Source of the DNA: Amorphoplanes friuliensis DSM 7358
GTDB taxonomy: Bacteria; Actinomycetota; Actinomycetes; Mycobacteriales; Micromonosporaceae
DNA length: 64,000 bases
Direction of reading: 5' to 3'
NCBI RefSeq assembly: GCF_000494755.1
Contig: NC_022657.1
Span: 62,001 to 126,000 of the forward strand
Numbering within the stretch: position 1 is the stretch's first letter; each line of letters opens with the position of its first letter. The translations under genes and the position numbers were made by a program. The notes beneath the pieces were generated by a model. It was not told where the DNA came from and searched no databases. It worked only from the letters and a program-made list of their open reading frames with translations. Shown here piece by piece: positions 10,101-18,562 of the stretch.

Positions 10101-10321
10101 GCGGGCGATGCTGTGTCCGTACCGGAAGGGCCGGAAGAGCCGGAGGGGTCTGGGGGCCAGGCAGCGCCGAGGCTGACCGGGGGGTCCAGGGGGCCGCCGG
10201 GGACGCCGTCGGGTGACGCGTCGGTGATCCGGGGGATGAAAGCGGTTTGTGCGTCGCCGTCCGGGGCGCGGTGGCGCCCGGAGTTCGCCGCGCCCTCCTG
10301 GGCGTCCGACGTTTCCATCAC
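7121..10321 (-). CDS. Class E sortase with very long low-complexity N-terminal region
   Basis: The C-terminal ~200 residues form a sortase: a transmembrane helix at about 850-870, then the beta-barrel with H960 (V-A-G-H-R), C1026 (L-T-T-C-N-P) and R1035 (N-Y-Q-R-L). These are the three catalytic residues of class E housekeeping sortases. Most sortases have 200-400 residues; this one has 1066. The first ~800 are Ala/Pro/Gly/Ser-rich, with many A-R-P-E phrases, and would be cytoplasmic because they precede the membrane helix. The GTG start at 10321 gives a GTGA overlap with the DUF881 stop; an ATG at 10318 gives a TGATG overlap and is equally plausible. No obvious LAXTG-bearing substrate is encoded in the window. 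Confidence 0.88.
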   Translation of the reverse strand: MMETSDAQEGAANSGRHRAPDGDAQTAFIPRITDASPDGVPGGPLDPPVSLGAAWPPDPSGSSGPSGTDTASPADTAVIHTDSPAASNVDPVVARAAAAARAAAKVETPAQPPAPVVAPSPVPAPVRDKPVVGAPTDFDFFAAAEAEAASARAAASAAAEPVVPGAQRPEAAAEYVRPNSGAPGFARPEVAPPPAEVVRPAAASAPADFGRPAAGFARPEASASAPVAFGPQGAASAPVAFGPPAAASAAGFARPETAAQAADQGRPEVASSFARPETAASAGYARPEVAPSAEYARPAAAGAAASGYARPEPVSPSAADYARPEPVSPGAAGYARPETAAAAGYGRPGAPYADDQPGASYARPDADASEFARPQSANGFARPAGAAQPMVGSARPADPGRSASGFARPAGDVPAGDSFGRAAGGRLPANGAAAENDVYPTPTSSYARGDNGAQPQADGFRAPQGAAESFGRRNGAAQQASDGYPAGTFRQDNGHAEANNGFGPRSTPAERHHANDSESLATGTFSALGGDHSPTTNGFAPANGARSAPGDFARDAPGDRRSVADAFGARSSRRAATDAGAQSFDTPRSAAEIFGAQRSGNDAGPRGFGTPAPASDAGPQGFTPRSAGDGFGAPRSASGTSRPAGDAGPQGLAARSAMGGVDSGAQWSAGGGSQGFGARGLTSADDHDAGSDVAEPAGLLRRRGPGTEAAGFGQNGGQQAGSEHAAPQNGSDPSATAIIRTADAPTGLLPSVRPKAGSPSTPDVSGSVRTPLPPGPGDKGAASVAAAAAAVAAEPDAGAGGDEGDKPRRGEKVVKLRPEQTDEGYKSVYSELTRPTLGSRIRAGVRVSGELMITFGLIVLLFAGYEVFGNSAKVENEQDTLANQLDDQWNDPTVAPSAGPTKAAPAAPGKNLVGRLYIPKLGMEWVVVNGVRPQDIRYAPGHYPDTADPGKVGNFSVAGHRIRKIFWRLDELQPGDVIGVETRTNWYVYKVSRSEVVKPSAVEVVAPVPGKPNAKPTKAMLTLTTCNPKFNNYQRLIVHAELVDTVKRDASQPEAGKPAEMKKTKA
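9061..9811 (-). repeat. Degenerate tandem repeats with Ala-Arg-Pro-Glu cores in the sortase N-terminus
   Basis: Within the sortase gene, units of about 8-14 codons repeat the phrase (F/Y)-A-R-P-(E/A) followed by short Ala/Ser/Pro/Val stretches. On the + strand this appears as recurring ggccgcgc(a/g) words at irregular spacing. The repeats are not exact, so expansion is probably old or the tract is under codon-level drift. Confidence 0.75.
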
Positions 10322-11127
10322 TCGGTGACCTCGGCGGATCGGAGGTCACTCGACCCGTCGTACGCCCGCACAGTCACGTTCCTCTCGACGGTTTCCTGAT
10401 AGCCGAGGCCGAAATCGGCGACAGCGGTCCGGAATTGCTGGACTCCTTCTGCGGACTCCAACGCCCGGTGCATCGCTGTGGGTTCGCCGATTGCCGTGAT
10501 CTTGAATGGCGGCGAGAAGACCTGGCCGTGAAGCAGCAGCGTGTTGCCGACACAGCGTACCGCGCTCGTGGAGATGACGCGGACATCCATGATCGACATT
10601 GCCTCGGCTCCACCAGCCCAGAGGGCATTCACCACTGCTTGGACGTCACCCTGGTGGACGACCAGATCGTCGTTCTCCGGCGCGTCGACGCCGGTGCCGG
10701 TGATGCGTTGGGGGGAGTCGTTGAGACTCACCGTGATGCCGGGGCCACGGAGAGCAGTAAAACCTGCTCCGCCGCGCATGGCATCGGCGCGTGCGCGAGC
10801 CGACTTGACCGGCTCGTCCACGTCTGCGAGTTTTGCAGCGTCCTGGTCGACGGCGGCTCGGAGGTCCGCGGCGCGTTTCTCGCGGCCGTCGAGCCGGGTG
10901 CGCTTGTCGGCGATCAGCTGCGCGAGCTGGGGACGGCGATCGTCGCGCAGCGAGGTGCCGTCGGCTGTGGTGGCCGACGTCGTGAACAGCAGGCCGGCTG
11001 CCAGGCCGATCAACGGAACTGCGATCGACCAGCCGCGCTGGCGCTGACCGGGCCGCCGCGGACGCAGCCCACCCAGGGCTCGTCGCAGGACAAGTCGCCA
11101 CGAGGGCGCCCCCGTGGTGTACTCCAC
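10318..11127 (-). CDS. DUF881 family membrane-anchored protein
   Basis: This 269-residue protein has a basic cytoplasmic N-terminus, one membrane helix at about residues 33-51 and an extracytoplasmic coiled-coil stretch (about 60-115, rich in Arg/Lys/Asp/Ala heptads). The globular DUF881 domain contains [10 protein letters not shown] and a [13 protein letters not shown] segment typical of the family. Family members sit near division and sortase genes in Gram-positives, but their role is not established. The gene overlaps the start of the sortase and is divergent from crgA, the usual actinobacterial neighbour. Transcription probably begins in the 11128-11296 intergenic space and runs through sortase and pabA. 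Confidence 0.88.
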   Translation of the reverse strand: MEYTTGAPSWRLVLRRALGGLRPRRPGQRQRGWSIAVPLIGLAAGLLFTTSATTADGTSLRDDRRPQLAQLIADKRTRLDGREKRAADLRAAVDQDAAKLADVDEPVKSARARADAMRGGAGFTALRGPGITVSLNDSPQRITGTGVDAPENDDLVVHQGDVQAVVNALWAGGAEAMSIMDVRVISTSAVRCVGNTLLLHGQVFSPPFKITAIGEPTAMHRALESAEGVQQFRTAVADFGLGYQETVERNVTVRAYDGSSDLRSAEVTE

Positions 11128-11296
11128 GTCGGTTGTCCTCCCTCGGCTCGGCCGAAAAACCCACCTGCGGGTGCCTGTACGCGCGCCGCCTTGACTACGC
11201 TAGCTATCGAACAGTATTCGCCACGGGCAGCTTTCGGGGTCCCCGGAGCCGCTCAGGGGTGGGTTGTTCACCACTTGTTGCCCTCAGGAGAGCACC

Positions 11297-11560
11297 GTGC
11301 CGAAGTCACAGGTTCGAAAGAAGAAGGTCTACACCCCGCCGACGGACATCCGTCCGGCTGCGGCGGCGGCCTCCAAGAAGCCGAGTCCGGTCTGGCTGCC
11401 GATCACCGCGGTCGCTCTGATCGTCTTCGGCATCTCGTGGCTGGTGGTGTATTACCTCTCGGAGCAGCAGTACCCGGTCGAGGCCTGGCGGTACTGGAAC
11501 CTCCTGGTGGGCTTCGGCTGCATGGTTGCCTCGCTGGGCATTCTGTCCCGCTGGCGCTGA
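11297..11560 (+). CDS. crgA: Cell division protein CrgA
   Basis: This 87-residue integral membrane protein acts in septum formation; in actinobacteria CrgA is known to interact with FtsZ and other division proteins. It has a Lys/Arg-rich N-terminus (K-S-Q-V-R-K-K-K), a Pro-rich segment and two transmembrane helices at about 33-53 and 66-84. The conserved E-A-W-R-Y-W-N motif lies between them. The GTG at 11297 is chosen because CAGGAGAG lies just upstream and the family starts P-K-S. Upstream in-frame starts would add residues not found in the family. Confidence 0.92.
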   Translation: MPKSQVRKKKVYTPPTDIRPAAAAASKKPSPVWLPITAVALIVFGISWLVVYYLSEQQYPVEAWRYWNLLVGFGCMVASLGILSRWR

Positions 11561-11618
11561 TCTCCCCCGTCGCGGTGCCGGCTCAGCCGGTACCGTGATC
11601 TTCGTCTGATTTGTCCGA

Positions 11619-11654
11619 CAGCGCACCCCTGCCGTCCATTTATGGGGTGCGCTG
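11619..11654. terminator. Inverted repeat downstream of crgA, likely terminator
   Basis: Perfect 11-bp arms (11619-11629 and 11644-11654) around a 14-nt loop, without a long U-tract. A second, imperfect hairpin (11573-11583 with 11585-11595) lies just after the crgA stop. Both sit between crgA and the next promoter. Confidence 0.6.
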
Positions 11655-11701
11655 CCGGTTGAGATCTGCAAAGTCGACGGAGATGCCCGCGCGCAATCTG
11701 A

Positions 11702-11715
11702 TTACTCGTGGGTAA
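11702..11715. promoter_or_regulatory. Palindromic operator TTACTCGTGGGTAA upstream of etfD
   Basis: The palindrome has TTAC/GTAA ends and lies 41 bp before the etfD ATG. It matches 11 of 14 positions of the site in front of the fadE5-like gene (28680-28693). A TetR-type fatty-acid regulator is the likely class of binder; this is inferred. Confidence 0.6.
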
Positions 11716-11756
11716 CATGGGTCGGCGAGCCAGCCGATCGAGGAGGCACAACGCCC

Positions 11757-13898
11757 ATGGGCACTGCGCAGATCATCGCCACCGTCCTGGCGGCTGCGGT
11801 CACCATCGTCGCCGTGGCCCTCGCGGTGCGTGCCGTCATGCAGATGACCGCGGTGATCCGTCAGGGCAAGCCCGACCCGGAGCGCTTCGGCGACAAGGGC
11901 GCCCGGACCAAGACGATGCTGGTCGAGACGGCCGGGCACACCCGCATGCTCAAGTGGGGTGTTGTCGGCGCGGCGCACTGGTTCGTGATGGTCGCCTTCG
12001 TCGTGCTGTCGCTGCTGGTGCTCGAGGCCTACTTCGAGGTCGTCAGCCCCGAGCTCGGTCTGCCGGTCATCGGCCACTGGGTGGTCTTCGGTCTCGCGAC
12101 CGAGTGGATCGGCGTGCTCGGCACGATCGGCATCCTGGTCCTCGTCGCGATCCGGCAGCGTGACAAGCGCAAGAAGGTCTCCCGCTTCACCGGCTCGACG
12201 ATGTGGCAGGCGTACTTCGTCGAGGCCATCATCATCGCCGTCCTGATCTGCGGTTTCCTGATCCGCGGCTTCAAGGTCGCCACCGATCACTTCGAGTACC
12301 CGTTCTGGGCCACCCCGGTCAGCCACGGCATCGGCGCGCTCCTGCCCGACTGGGAGAACGGCGCCACCTGGACCGCACTCGTCAAGATCCTGATCTCGAT
12401 GAGCTGGCTGATCACCATCTCGCTGAACGTGACGATGGGTGTCGCCTGGCACCGCTTCCTGGCGTTCTTCAACATCTACTTCAAGCGCAGCCCGAAGAAG
12501 CCCGCCGGCTCCGGCATGGGCGCCCTGCGGCCGATGATGAGCCAGGGCAAGCCGCTCGACTTCGAGGAGGCCGACCCCGAGAAGGACCAGTTCGGCGTCG
12601 CCCAGGTCGAGCAGTTCACCTGGAAGGGCCTGCTCGACTTCTCGACCTGCACCGAGTGTGGTCGCTGCCAGTCGCAGTGCCCGGCGTGGAACACCGCCAA
12701 GCCCCTCTCGCCCAAGCTCATGATCCTTTCGCTGCGCGACCACGCGTACGCCAAAGCGCCGTACCTGCTCGGCGGCGGTGGCAAGGATCTGACCGGTGAG
12801 GAGAAGGCGACCGAGGCGCAGCTGGCGCACATGGACGTCCTCGCTCTGGCCGAGGGCAACCGGCCCCTGATCGGTACCGAGGAAGAGCAGGGAGTCATCG
12901 ACCCCGACGTGCTGTGGTCCTGCACCACGTGCGGCGCGTGTGTCGAGCAGTGCCCGGTCGACATCGAGCACATCGACCACATCGTCGACATGCGTCGCTA
13001 CCAGGTGCTGATCGAGTCGAGCTTCCCGTCCGAGGCCGGCGTCATGCTGCGCAACCTGGAAAACAAGGGCAACCCGTGGGGTGCGCCGCAGAACACCCGT
13101 GAGGACTGGACCAAGGGTCTCGACTTCGAGATCAAGCGGGTCGGCGAGGAAGAGTTCGACTACCTGTTCTGGGTCGGCTGCGCGGGTGCCTTCGAGGACC
13201 GCGCCAAGAAGACCACCCGCGCCGTCGCCACGCTGCTGCACGAGGCCGGCGTCGACTTCGCGATCCTCGGCGAGGGTGAGACCTGCACCGGCGACCCGGC
13301 CCGCCGCATCGGCAACGAGTTCGTCTTCCAGATGCTCGCCCAGCAGAACGTGGAGACCCTGCAGGAGGCGAAGGTCAAGCGGATCGTCGCGACCTGCCCG
13401 CACTGCTTCAACACGCTGGGCAACGAGTACGAGCAGCTCGGCCTGAAGGTCGAGGTCGTGCACCACACGCAGCTGCTGGCCCACCTGGTCGCCGAGGGCA
13501 AGCTGACCCCGGTCCAGCCCGTCGACGGCGGCGTGACCTACCACGACCCGTGTTACTTGGGCCGGCACAACCGCGTCTTCGAGGCGCCGCGTGAGGTGCT
13601 GGGCAGCGCAATCGAGGGCGGCCTGACCGAGATGCCCCGCAACTCCGAGCGGTCCTTCTGCTGCGGCGCCGGCGGCGCCCGCATGTGGATGGAGGAGAAG
13701 ATCGGCAAGCGGATCAACGTCGAGCGCACCGAGGAGGCCCTGGCCACCGGCGCAAAGACGATCGCCGTGGGCTGCCCGTTCTGCTACACGATGATCGGCG
13801 ACGGCGTGACCGGCAAGGGCGAGCAGGAGAACGTCGAGGTCATCGACGTCGCGAGTGTCCTGCTCCGGTCGATCAAGGGCGACAAGGCTCCCGCCTAG
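11757..13898 (+). CDS. etfD: Membrane iron-sulfur oxidoreductase, EtfD-type (ETF:menaquinone oxidoreductase)
   Basis: This 713-residue protein matches the architecture of the mycobacterial protein Rv0338c/EtfD, which takes electrons from electron-transfer flavoprotein during acyl-CoA beta-oxidation and passes them to quinone. The N-terminal ~240 residues carry about five membrane helices, including a segment with conserved His. Two 4Fe-4S motifs follow: C298-T-E-C-G-R-C (then C-P) and C389-T-T-C-G-A-C (then C-P). Two cysteine-rich CCG domains come next, with C-C-G at 635-637 in the second. A GAGGAGG ribosome site precedes the ATG. Its stop codon overlaps the convergent GPP34 stop in CTAG. The upstream palindrome suggests co-regulation with fatty-acid oxidation genes. 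Confidence 0.88.
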   Translation: MGTAQIIATVLAAAVTIVAVALAVRAVMQMTAVIRQGKPDPERFGDKGARTKTMLVETAGHTRMLKWGVVGAAHWFVMVAFVVLSLLVLEAYFEVVSPELGLPVIGHWVVFGLATEWIGVLGTIGILVLVAIRQRDKRKKVSRFTGSTMWQAYFVEAIIIAVLICGFLIRGFKVATDHFEYPFWATPVSHGIGALLPDWENGATWTALVKILISMSWLITISLNVTMGVAWHRFLAFFNIYFKRSPKKPAGSGMGALRPMMSQGKPLDFEEADPEKDQFGVAQVEQFTWKGLLDFSTCTECGRCQSQCPAWNTAKPLSPKLMILSLRDHAYAKAPYLLGGGGKDLTGEEKATEAQLAHMDVLALAEGNRPLIGTEEEQGVIDPDVLWSCTTCGACVEQCPVDIEHIDHIVDMRRYQVLIESSFPSEAGVMLRNLENKGNPWGAPQNTREDWTKGLDFEIKRVGEEEFDYLFWVGCAGAFEDRAKKTTRAVATLLHEAGVDFAILGEGETCTGDPARRIGNEFVFQMLAQQNVETLQEAKVKRIVATCPHCFNTLGNEYEQLGLKVEVVHHTQLLAHLVAEGKLTPVQPVDGGVTYHDPCYLGRHNRVFEAPREVLGSAIEGGLTEMPRNSERSFCCGAGGARMWMEEKIGKRINVERTEEALATGAKTIAVGCPFCYTMIGDGVTGKGEQENVEVIDVASVLLRSIKGDKAPA

Positions 13899-14557
13899 GA
13901 CGTGGTGGCGGTCGCGCTCGTGGCCGCCACCACGGTCATGATGATGGCCAGCTGGATCTCCTCGATGGCCTTCTTGACCGCGTCGGCGGCCCAGGCGCCC
14001 TGCGAGATCTCCTTCAGCCGCGTCTTGACCAGGTTGCGGTCCAGGTCGCGGAAGACCTTGCGGTCGAGGTCGGTCGCGGCCACGAGGGCGCACAGCGCGG
14101 CCGTCCGCGGCTCGACAGCTTCGGTCCGCGTCACCGCGGCGGTCAGCCGTTGCCGCGCCTCGGTCTCCGGGATCGGCCGGCCTCCGTGCGGTGCCGGATA
14201 CCGCGTACGCGGAAAGACCAGCAGCACCTTGTCCTGCTCCCGCACCAGCACTTCCTGGCTGACGAGGCGGTCGAGGGTCAGCTTGCGGGCGTCCTTGGCA
14301 AATTTGGTCACCCACTGGCCGGGCTTGCGCTGCTTGTCGTCGGCGACGATCCGCTCGAGGGCCTGGTCGACCAGCGGGTCACCGGTCGGCGTCCCGTCGC
14401 GGACGATCACCTTTTTGTCCTCGACGTCGACGCGGCCGGTCAGCGCCAGCTCGAGCAGGAGGGCGCCGCCCAGACCGTTGTCGAGGCGCATGGTGTCGGT
14501 GTCCGGTGCGCCGTCGTCGCCGTAGGCCAGCAGCGCGAACTCCTCGGCAAGGTTCAT
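13895..14557 (-). CDS. GPP34 (GOLPH3-like) family protein
   Basis: This 220-residue, mostly helical protein begins with the family phrase N-L-A-E-E-F-A-L-L-A-Y and has L-D-N-G-L-G-G-A-L-L-L-E-L and R-I-V-A-D segments typical of GPP34. Eukaryotic relatives (GOLPH3/Vps74) bind phosphoinositides and glycosyltransferases; the bacterial role is unknown. The start at 14557 is chosen because the family begins M-N-L-A-E-E and TACCGT lies six bases upstream, as in a leaderless promoter; AGGAG also abuts the ATG. A GTG at 14587 would add ten basic residues. The C-terminus is a hydrophobic Ile/Val/Ala stretch. It converges on etfD with overlapping stops. Confidence 0.85.
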   Translation of the reverse strand: MNLAEEFALLAYGDDGAPDTDTMRLDNGLGGALLLELALTGRVDVEDKKVIVRDGTPTGDPLVDQALERIVADDKQRKPGQWVTKFAKDARKLTLDRLVSQEVLVREQDKVLLVFPRTRYPAPHGGRPIPETEARQRLTAAVTRTEAVEPRTAALCALVAATDLDRKVFRDLDRNLVKTRLKEISQGAWAADAVKKAIEEIQLAIIMTVVAATSATATTS

Positions 14558-14658
14558 CTCCTGACGGTAACGCCCGCGACGCTTCACAGCGTTGTGGTGG
14601 ACACGAGCACACGCCGGTCGGGGCGTTCCGGCACAATGAGGGCCGAGGTGAACCGATC

Positions 14659-15993
14659 ATGGACGGCCTGTTCCTCAGCGCGGTGCTCCCGCTGGCTGCT
14701 TTTGCGCTGCTCACCGCGGGCAACGCGTTCTTCGTGGCTGCCGAGTTCGGACTGGTCACCGTCGACCGGGTCGAGATCGCCAAGCAGGCCGAGGCCGGCG
14801 ACCGGCGCGCCCGCACCGTGCAGAACGCTCTTCACGAGCTCTCGTTCCAGCTCTCGGGCACCCAGCTCGGCATCACGCTGACGGCGCTGCTCACCGGATA
14901 TCTGGCCGAGCCGGCACTTTCCCGGCTCTTCCGGCCCGCGATCGAGCCGCTTTTCGGCGGGGCCACCGAGACCGTCACCCACGTGCTCTCCCTCGTGTTC
15001 GCCACGCTGGTGTCGATGCTCTTCGGCGAGCTCGTGCCCAAGAACGCGGCGCTGGCCCGGCCGATGCGGGTGGCGCTGGCGACGGCTGCTCCGCTGCGTA
15101 CCTTCTCGAAGCTCTTCAAATGGCTGATCAGCGCGCTCAACGGATCGGCGAACTGGCTGGTCCGCCGGCTCGGCATCGAACCGCAGGAGGAGCTGGCCAG
15201 CGCCCGCTCACCCGAGGAGCTGGGCCTGCTCGCCGCGATCAGCGCCCGCGCCGGCGCGCTGCCGACCGAGACCGCGACGCTGCTGCGCCGCACGATCCGC
15301 TTCGGCGAAAAACGCGCGGCCAAGGCGATGACCCCGCGCGTCGACGTCGTCGGCCTCAAGACCACCGCCAGCGTGGCCGATCTCATCGCCACCTCACGGC
15401 AGACGGGACACACCCGCTTTCCTGTGTACGAGTCGACTCTCGACCTGGTCGTGGGGGTCGTCGGCATCTCGGACGCCCTGGGTGTGCCACCGGAACGCCG
15501 CGCCGCGACGCCGGTGTCGTCGGTGGCCCGCGAGCCCGTCCTCGTCCCCGAGAGCCTCGACCTCGACAAGGTGCTGGCCGCACTGCGGGCCGCCGACGCC
15601 GACCTGGCGATCGTCGTCGACGAGTACGGCGGCACCGACGGCGTCGTCACGGTGGAGGACCTGATCGAGGAGCTCGTCGGCGAGATCGCGGACGAGTACG
15701 ACCTGGACTTCACCGAGGCGGGCAGCGTGGAGCTGACCGCACCCGACGGCGACAAGACGTACCTGGTCGACGGGCTGCTGCGCGAGGACGAGGTCGCCGA
15801 GCAGACCGGTTTCCGCCTGCCCGAGGGGCCGTACGAGACGCTGGCCGGCTTCCTGCTGTCCCGCCTCGGGCACATCCCGGTCGCCGGTGAGTCGCTGGAG
15901 GACGACGGCTGGGAGTTCACCGTGATGGAGGTCGACCGCCACCGCATCGAGCAGGTCCGTGTGGTCGCGCCGCCGGAGCCCGCCGATGACTGA
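14659..15993 (+). CDS. DUF21/CBS/CorC_HlyC hemolysin-family membrane protein (CNNM type)
   Basis: This 444-residue protein has an N-terminal CNNM/DUF21 domain of about four helices (residues ~1-200), beginning with A-G-N-A-F-F-V-A-A-E-F and containing T-Q-L-G-I-T and L-F-G-E-L-V-P-K-N. A CBS pair follows (~210-340), with V-V-D-E-Y-G-G-T-D-G-V-V-T in the second CBS. A CorC_HlyC domain (~350-435) ends with E-F-T-V-M-E-V-D-R. Relatives are divalent-cation (Mg/Co) transporters or regulators; hemolysin is a historical label. The ATG at 14659 is preceded by GAGG and gives the usual N-terminus. The 3' end overlaps the next, related gene by eight bases, so the two form an operon. Confidence 0.88.
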   Translation: MDGLFLSAVLPLAAFALLTAGNAFFVAAEFGLVTVDRVEIAKQAEAGDRRARTVQNALHELSFQLSGTQLGITLTALLTGYLAEPALSRLFRPAIEPLFGGATETVTHVLSLVFATLVSMLFGELVPKNAALARPMRVALATAAPLRTFSKLFKWLISALNGSANWLVRRLGIEPQEELASARSPEELGLLAAISARAGALPTETATLLRRTIRFGEKRAAKAMTPRVDVVGLKTTASVADLIATSRQTGHTRFPVYESTLDLVVGVVGISDALGVPPERRAATPVSSVAREPVLVPESLDLDKVLAALRAADADLAIVVDEYGGTDGVVTVEDLIEELVGEIADEYDLDFTEAGSVELTAPDGDKTYLVDGLLREDEVAEQTGFRLPEGPYETLAGFLLSRLGHIPVAGESLEDDGWEFTVMEVDRHRIEQVRVVAPPEPADD

Positions 15994-17011
15994 GCTGCTG
16001 GTCACCGTGGTGTTGCTGCTGGGCAACGCGCTGTTCGTCGGTGGTGAGTTCGCGCTGATCGCGTCCCGGCGTACGGCGCTGGAGCCGCTCGCGGCGACCT
16101 CGCGCCGGGCCCGCTGGGCGTTGTCGGCGATGAACCAGATCCCGTTGATGATCGCGGGCGCGCAGCTCGGCATCACGATCTGCTCGCTGGGCCTGGGTGC
16201 GATCGCCGAGCCGGCCCTCGCGCACCTGGTCGAGGGCCCGTTCGAGGCGATCGGCATGCCCGAGCGCGCGGTTCACCCGGTCGCGTTCGTGCTGGCGCTC
16301 GGTGTGGTCGTCTTCCTGCACACCGTGGTCGGCGAGATGGTCCCGAAGAACATCACCCTGGCCGGCCCGGAACGCTCGGCGCTGGTCCTCGGCCCGTTCA
16401 TGCTGGCGTTCTGCACGGCCACCAAGCCGATCCTGACCGCGATGCGCTGGGCCGCGAAGATCGTGCTCTCCCTCTGGAAGGTCGAGGCGACGGACGCCGT
16501 CAAGACCGTCTTCACCGCGGAGGAGCTGGCCGGCATGGTCACCCAGGCGCGCGCCGAGGGTCTGCTCGGCACGGAACAGTACGCCCGGATCCACGCCGCG
16601 CTCGGCCTCAACGTCCGGACCGCCGCGGACACCCTGCAGCCCTGGTCGGGCGTCACCACGGTCGCCGACGACGCTTCGCCCGCCACCATCGAGGCGATCG
16701 CCACCCGCAGCGGCCGGTCACGCTTCCCGGTCGTGCAACGCGAGACGCGGCGGGTGCTGGGCTTCGTGCACGTCAAAGACATCCTCGGGTACGAGGGAGC
16801 ACAGCGCCGCCTCCCCATTCCCGCCGAGATCATCCGTCCGCTGGCCGTGGTGCCCCCGGAGCGCACCCTGGCTGACCTGCTGCTCACCATGCGCCGCGAC
16901 CGCCGGCACATCGTGCTCGTCAGCGACGGCCGACGTCCGCTGGGCGTGATCGCCCTCGATGACGTGCTGCACGCGGTCGTCGGGGAGCCGTCCGTCCGCA
17001 GCGTGGTTTAG
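15986..17011 (+). CDS. DUF21/CBS membrane protein, paralogue lacking the CorC_HlyC domain
   Basis: This 341-residue protein is a shorter paralogue of the preceding gene. It has the DUF21 membrane domain (G-N-A-L-F-V-G-G-E-F, then A-Q-L-G-I-T and V-V-G-E-M-V-P-K-N) and two CBS motifs (~215-335), but it stops after the second CBS, so the CorC_HlyC C-terminal domain is absent. Tandem long/short pairs of this kind are common in actinobacteria and may act as a hetero-oligomeric metal transporter; that is inferred. The ATG at 15986 overlaps the previous stop by eight bases. No clear terminator is seen before the next gene. Confidence 0.87.
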   Translation: MTELLVTVVLLLGNALFVGGEFALIASRRTALEPLAATSRRARWALSAMNQIPLMIAGAQLGITICSLGLGAIAEPALAHLVEGPFEAIGMPERAVHPVAFVLALGVVVFLHTVVGEMVPKNITLAGPERSALVLGPFMLAFCTATKPILTAMRWAAKIVLSLWKVEATDAVKTVFTAEELAGMVTQARAEGLLGTEQYARIHAALGLNVRTAADTLQPWSGVTTVADDASPATIEAIATRSGRSRFPVVQRETRRVLGFVHVKDILGYEGAQRRLPIPAEIIRPLAVVPPERTLADLLLTMRRDRRHIVLVSDGRRPLGVIALDDVLHAVVGEPSVRSVV

Positions 17012-17076
17012 CCCACATTTGCACCGACTCGGAGTTTGCAGACCCCCTTTAATGGTCTCATCCGGACAATAGCGGC

Positions 17077-17961
17077 ATGTTCGACAACCGACGGTCTTCG
17101 CGAAGCGCACGCCCGCGCGTCAGCCCCTTCGGCGTGCTGGTCGCAGCCGCCGCACTCGGCGCCGGCCTGCTCGCCGTCACGCAGTTCACCCCCAAGCCCC
17201 ACATCAGCCCGCAGTACGTCGCCCTTCAGCCCCGGCCCTCCGCCGGCGTCCTGACCGGCGTGACCAGTGGGTTTGCCGCCCATCAGCAGCGCGGAGGCGC
17301 CGGCCAGGTCGGCATCGCGGCGGCGCCGGTCGCAGTCCGATACACCTTCGACGGCGGCATCCACCAGCCGATCACCGACCTGGGTGGCGCGTACGCCCTT
17401 CGTCCCCTCGCCCAGAACGGCGGCACCCTGCGCCTCGTCCCGCAAGGCAAGGGCCTCGCGGTGAAGTACCCGGCCCGCTGCACCCTGACCCGGGAACGCC
17501 GCTGCCCCCGCGCCATCCTCGAAGGCCTCCGCGACGACCGCCTCAACCCGGGCACGCGTCCCATGCAGTACGGCGCGTCGGTCCTGATGACCCACGCGGA
17601 CCTCTCCGATGGCGCGAACGTCTTCCAGAAGGGCTACTCGGTCGGCGGCGTCAGCCAGTTCAAGCTCCAGGTCGACCACAAACAGGGCCACCCCAGCTGC
17701 GTCATCGCCGGCCGCGCCCGCATCTACCGCGCCGAACCGTTCATGGACGTCGCCGACGGCCGGTGGCACAACCTGATGTGCGCCCGCAGCCGCAACCGCC
17801 TGACCATGGTCGTGGACGGCGTCGAACGTGCTTCGGTCCCCGTCCCCGCCACCCTCTCGATCGCGAACGCCGAACCGCTGCGTGTGGGCGGCAAAGGCCC
17901 GAACAAGGGCAACGACCAGTTCGCCGGCCAGATCGACAACGTGTACCTGACCATCAACTGA
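17077..17961 (+). CDS. Secreted/membrane-anchored LamG (concanavalin A-like) domain protein
   Basis: This 294-residue protein has a basic N-terminus and one hydrophobic segment at about 17-35 (V-L-V-A-A-A-A-L-G-A-G-L-L-A-V), so it is exported or anchored. The C-terminal ~210 residues look like a laminin-G/ConA-like jelly roll. Visible signs are V-R-Y-T-F-D-G-G at the start, a D-G-R-W-H-N-L core strand, then L-T-M-V-V-D-G-V-E and a closing G-Q-I-D-N-V-Y-L-T. Four Cys residues could form two disulfides outside the cell. Such folds bind carbohydrates; the ligand is unknown. A GACAAT hexamer lies six bases before the ATG, so the transcript may be leaderless. Confidence 0.78.
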   Translation: MFDNRRSSRSARPRVSPFGVLVAAAALGAGLLAVTQFTPKPHISPQYVALQPRPSAGVLTGVTSGFAAHQQRGGAGQVGIAAAPVAVRYTFDGGIHQPITDLGGAYALRPLAQNGGTLRLVPQGKGLAVKYPARCTLTRERRCPRAILEGLRDDRLNPGTRPMQYGASVLMTHADLSDGANVFQKGYSVGGVSQFKLQVDHKQGHPSCVIAGRARIYRAEPFMDVADGRWHNLMCARSRNRLTMVVDGVERASVPVPATLSIANAEPLRVGGKGPNKGNDQFAGQIDNVYLTIN

Positions 17962-18040
17962 GTTCCTTGCGGTAATTTCCGTCCGGCTCCGACAACCATC
18001 GGTGTGCTGCCGTCGTCTTGTTCGCGACGAAAGGAGCAGC

Positions 18041-18562
18041 ATGGTGCGGAGCCGAAGATTCGACGGCCTGGACACGCTGATAGCCGAGCGGGGCAACGCC
18101 CTCCTCGGCACCGCGGTCCTGCTCACCGGTAACCGTGCGGCGGGTGAAGACCTGCTGCAGGCGGCCCTGGAACGACTGATGCGGTCCTGGGGCCGGGTGC
18201 GCGAGGACCGCGAGCGGTACCTCCGGCGAACGATGTACCACCTGGCGATCGACCAGTGGCGCCACCGCCGACGGCGGCCGGAGGTTTTCCTCGGCCACGA
18301 GCCACCGGGCGGCCCCGACGCGACCGACGCCCTGGACCTCCGGGACGCGCTGATCATGGCGCTGGCTCAGCTCTCACCCCGGCAGCGAGCGGTGCTCGTC
18401 CTCCGTTACTGGGAGCAGCTCACCGAGCCGGAAACCGCCGCGGAGCTGGGCTGCTCCGTGGGCACCGTCAAATCGACAGCGTCGCGGGGCCTTGCCCGCC
18501 TGCGCGAGCTGACCTCCACCTGGGACCTCCACCACGCCACCCTGAACGGGACGGGACGATGA
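18041..18562 (+). CDS. RNA polymerase sigma factor, SigE/ECF family
   Basis: This 173-residue ECF sigma factor has region 2 at about 15-80 (L-L-G-T-A-V-L-L-T-G, A-G-E-D-L-L-Q-A-A-L, then Y-L-R-R-T-M-Y) and region 4 at about 110-160. Region 4 has the helix-turn-helix L-S-P-R-Q-R-A-V-L-V-L-R-Y and a recognition helix G-C-S-V-G-T-V-K-S. The ATG at 18041 follows AAGGAG at 18031-18036. Its stop overlaps the next start (ATGA), and that gene encodes a membrane-anchored protein with an extracytoplasmic domain, a typical place for an anti-sigma factor. The promoter this factor recognises cannot be deduced here. Confidence 0.9.
   Translation: MVRSRRFDGLDTLIAERGNALLGTAVLLTGNRAAGEDLLQAALERLMRSWGRVREDRERYLRRTMYHLAIDQWRHRRRRPEVFLGHEPPGGPDATDALDLRDALIMALAQLSPRQRAVLVLRYWEQLTEPETAAELGCSVGTVKSTASRGLARLRELTSTWDLHHATLNGTGR

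Noticed and set aside
11640..14315. An 891-codon minus-strand open frame antisense to etfD
   Set aside because: No recognisable domain; etfD is clearly coding with iron-sulfur motifs. Long antisense frames are expected at this GC content.
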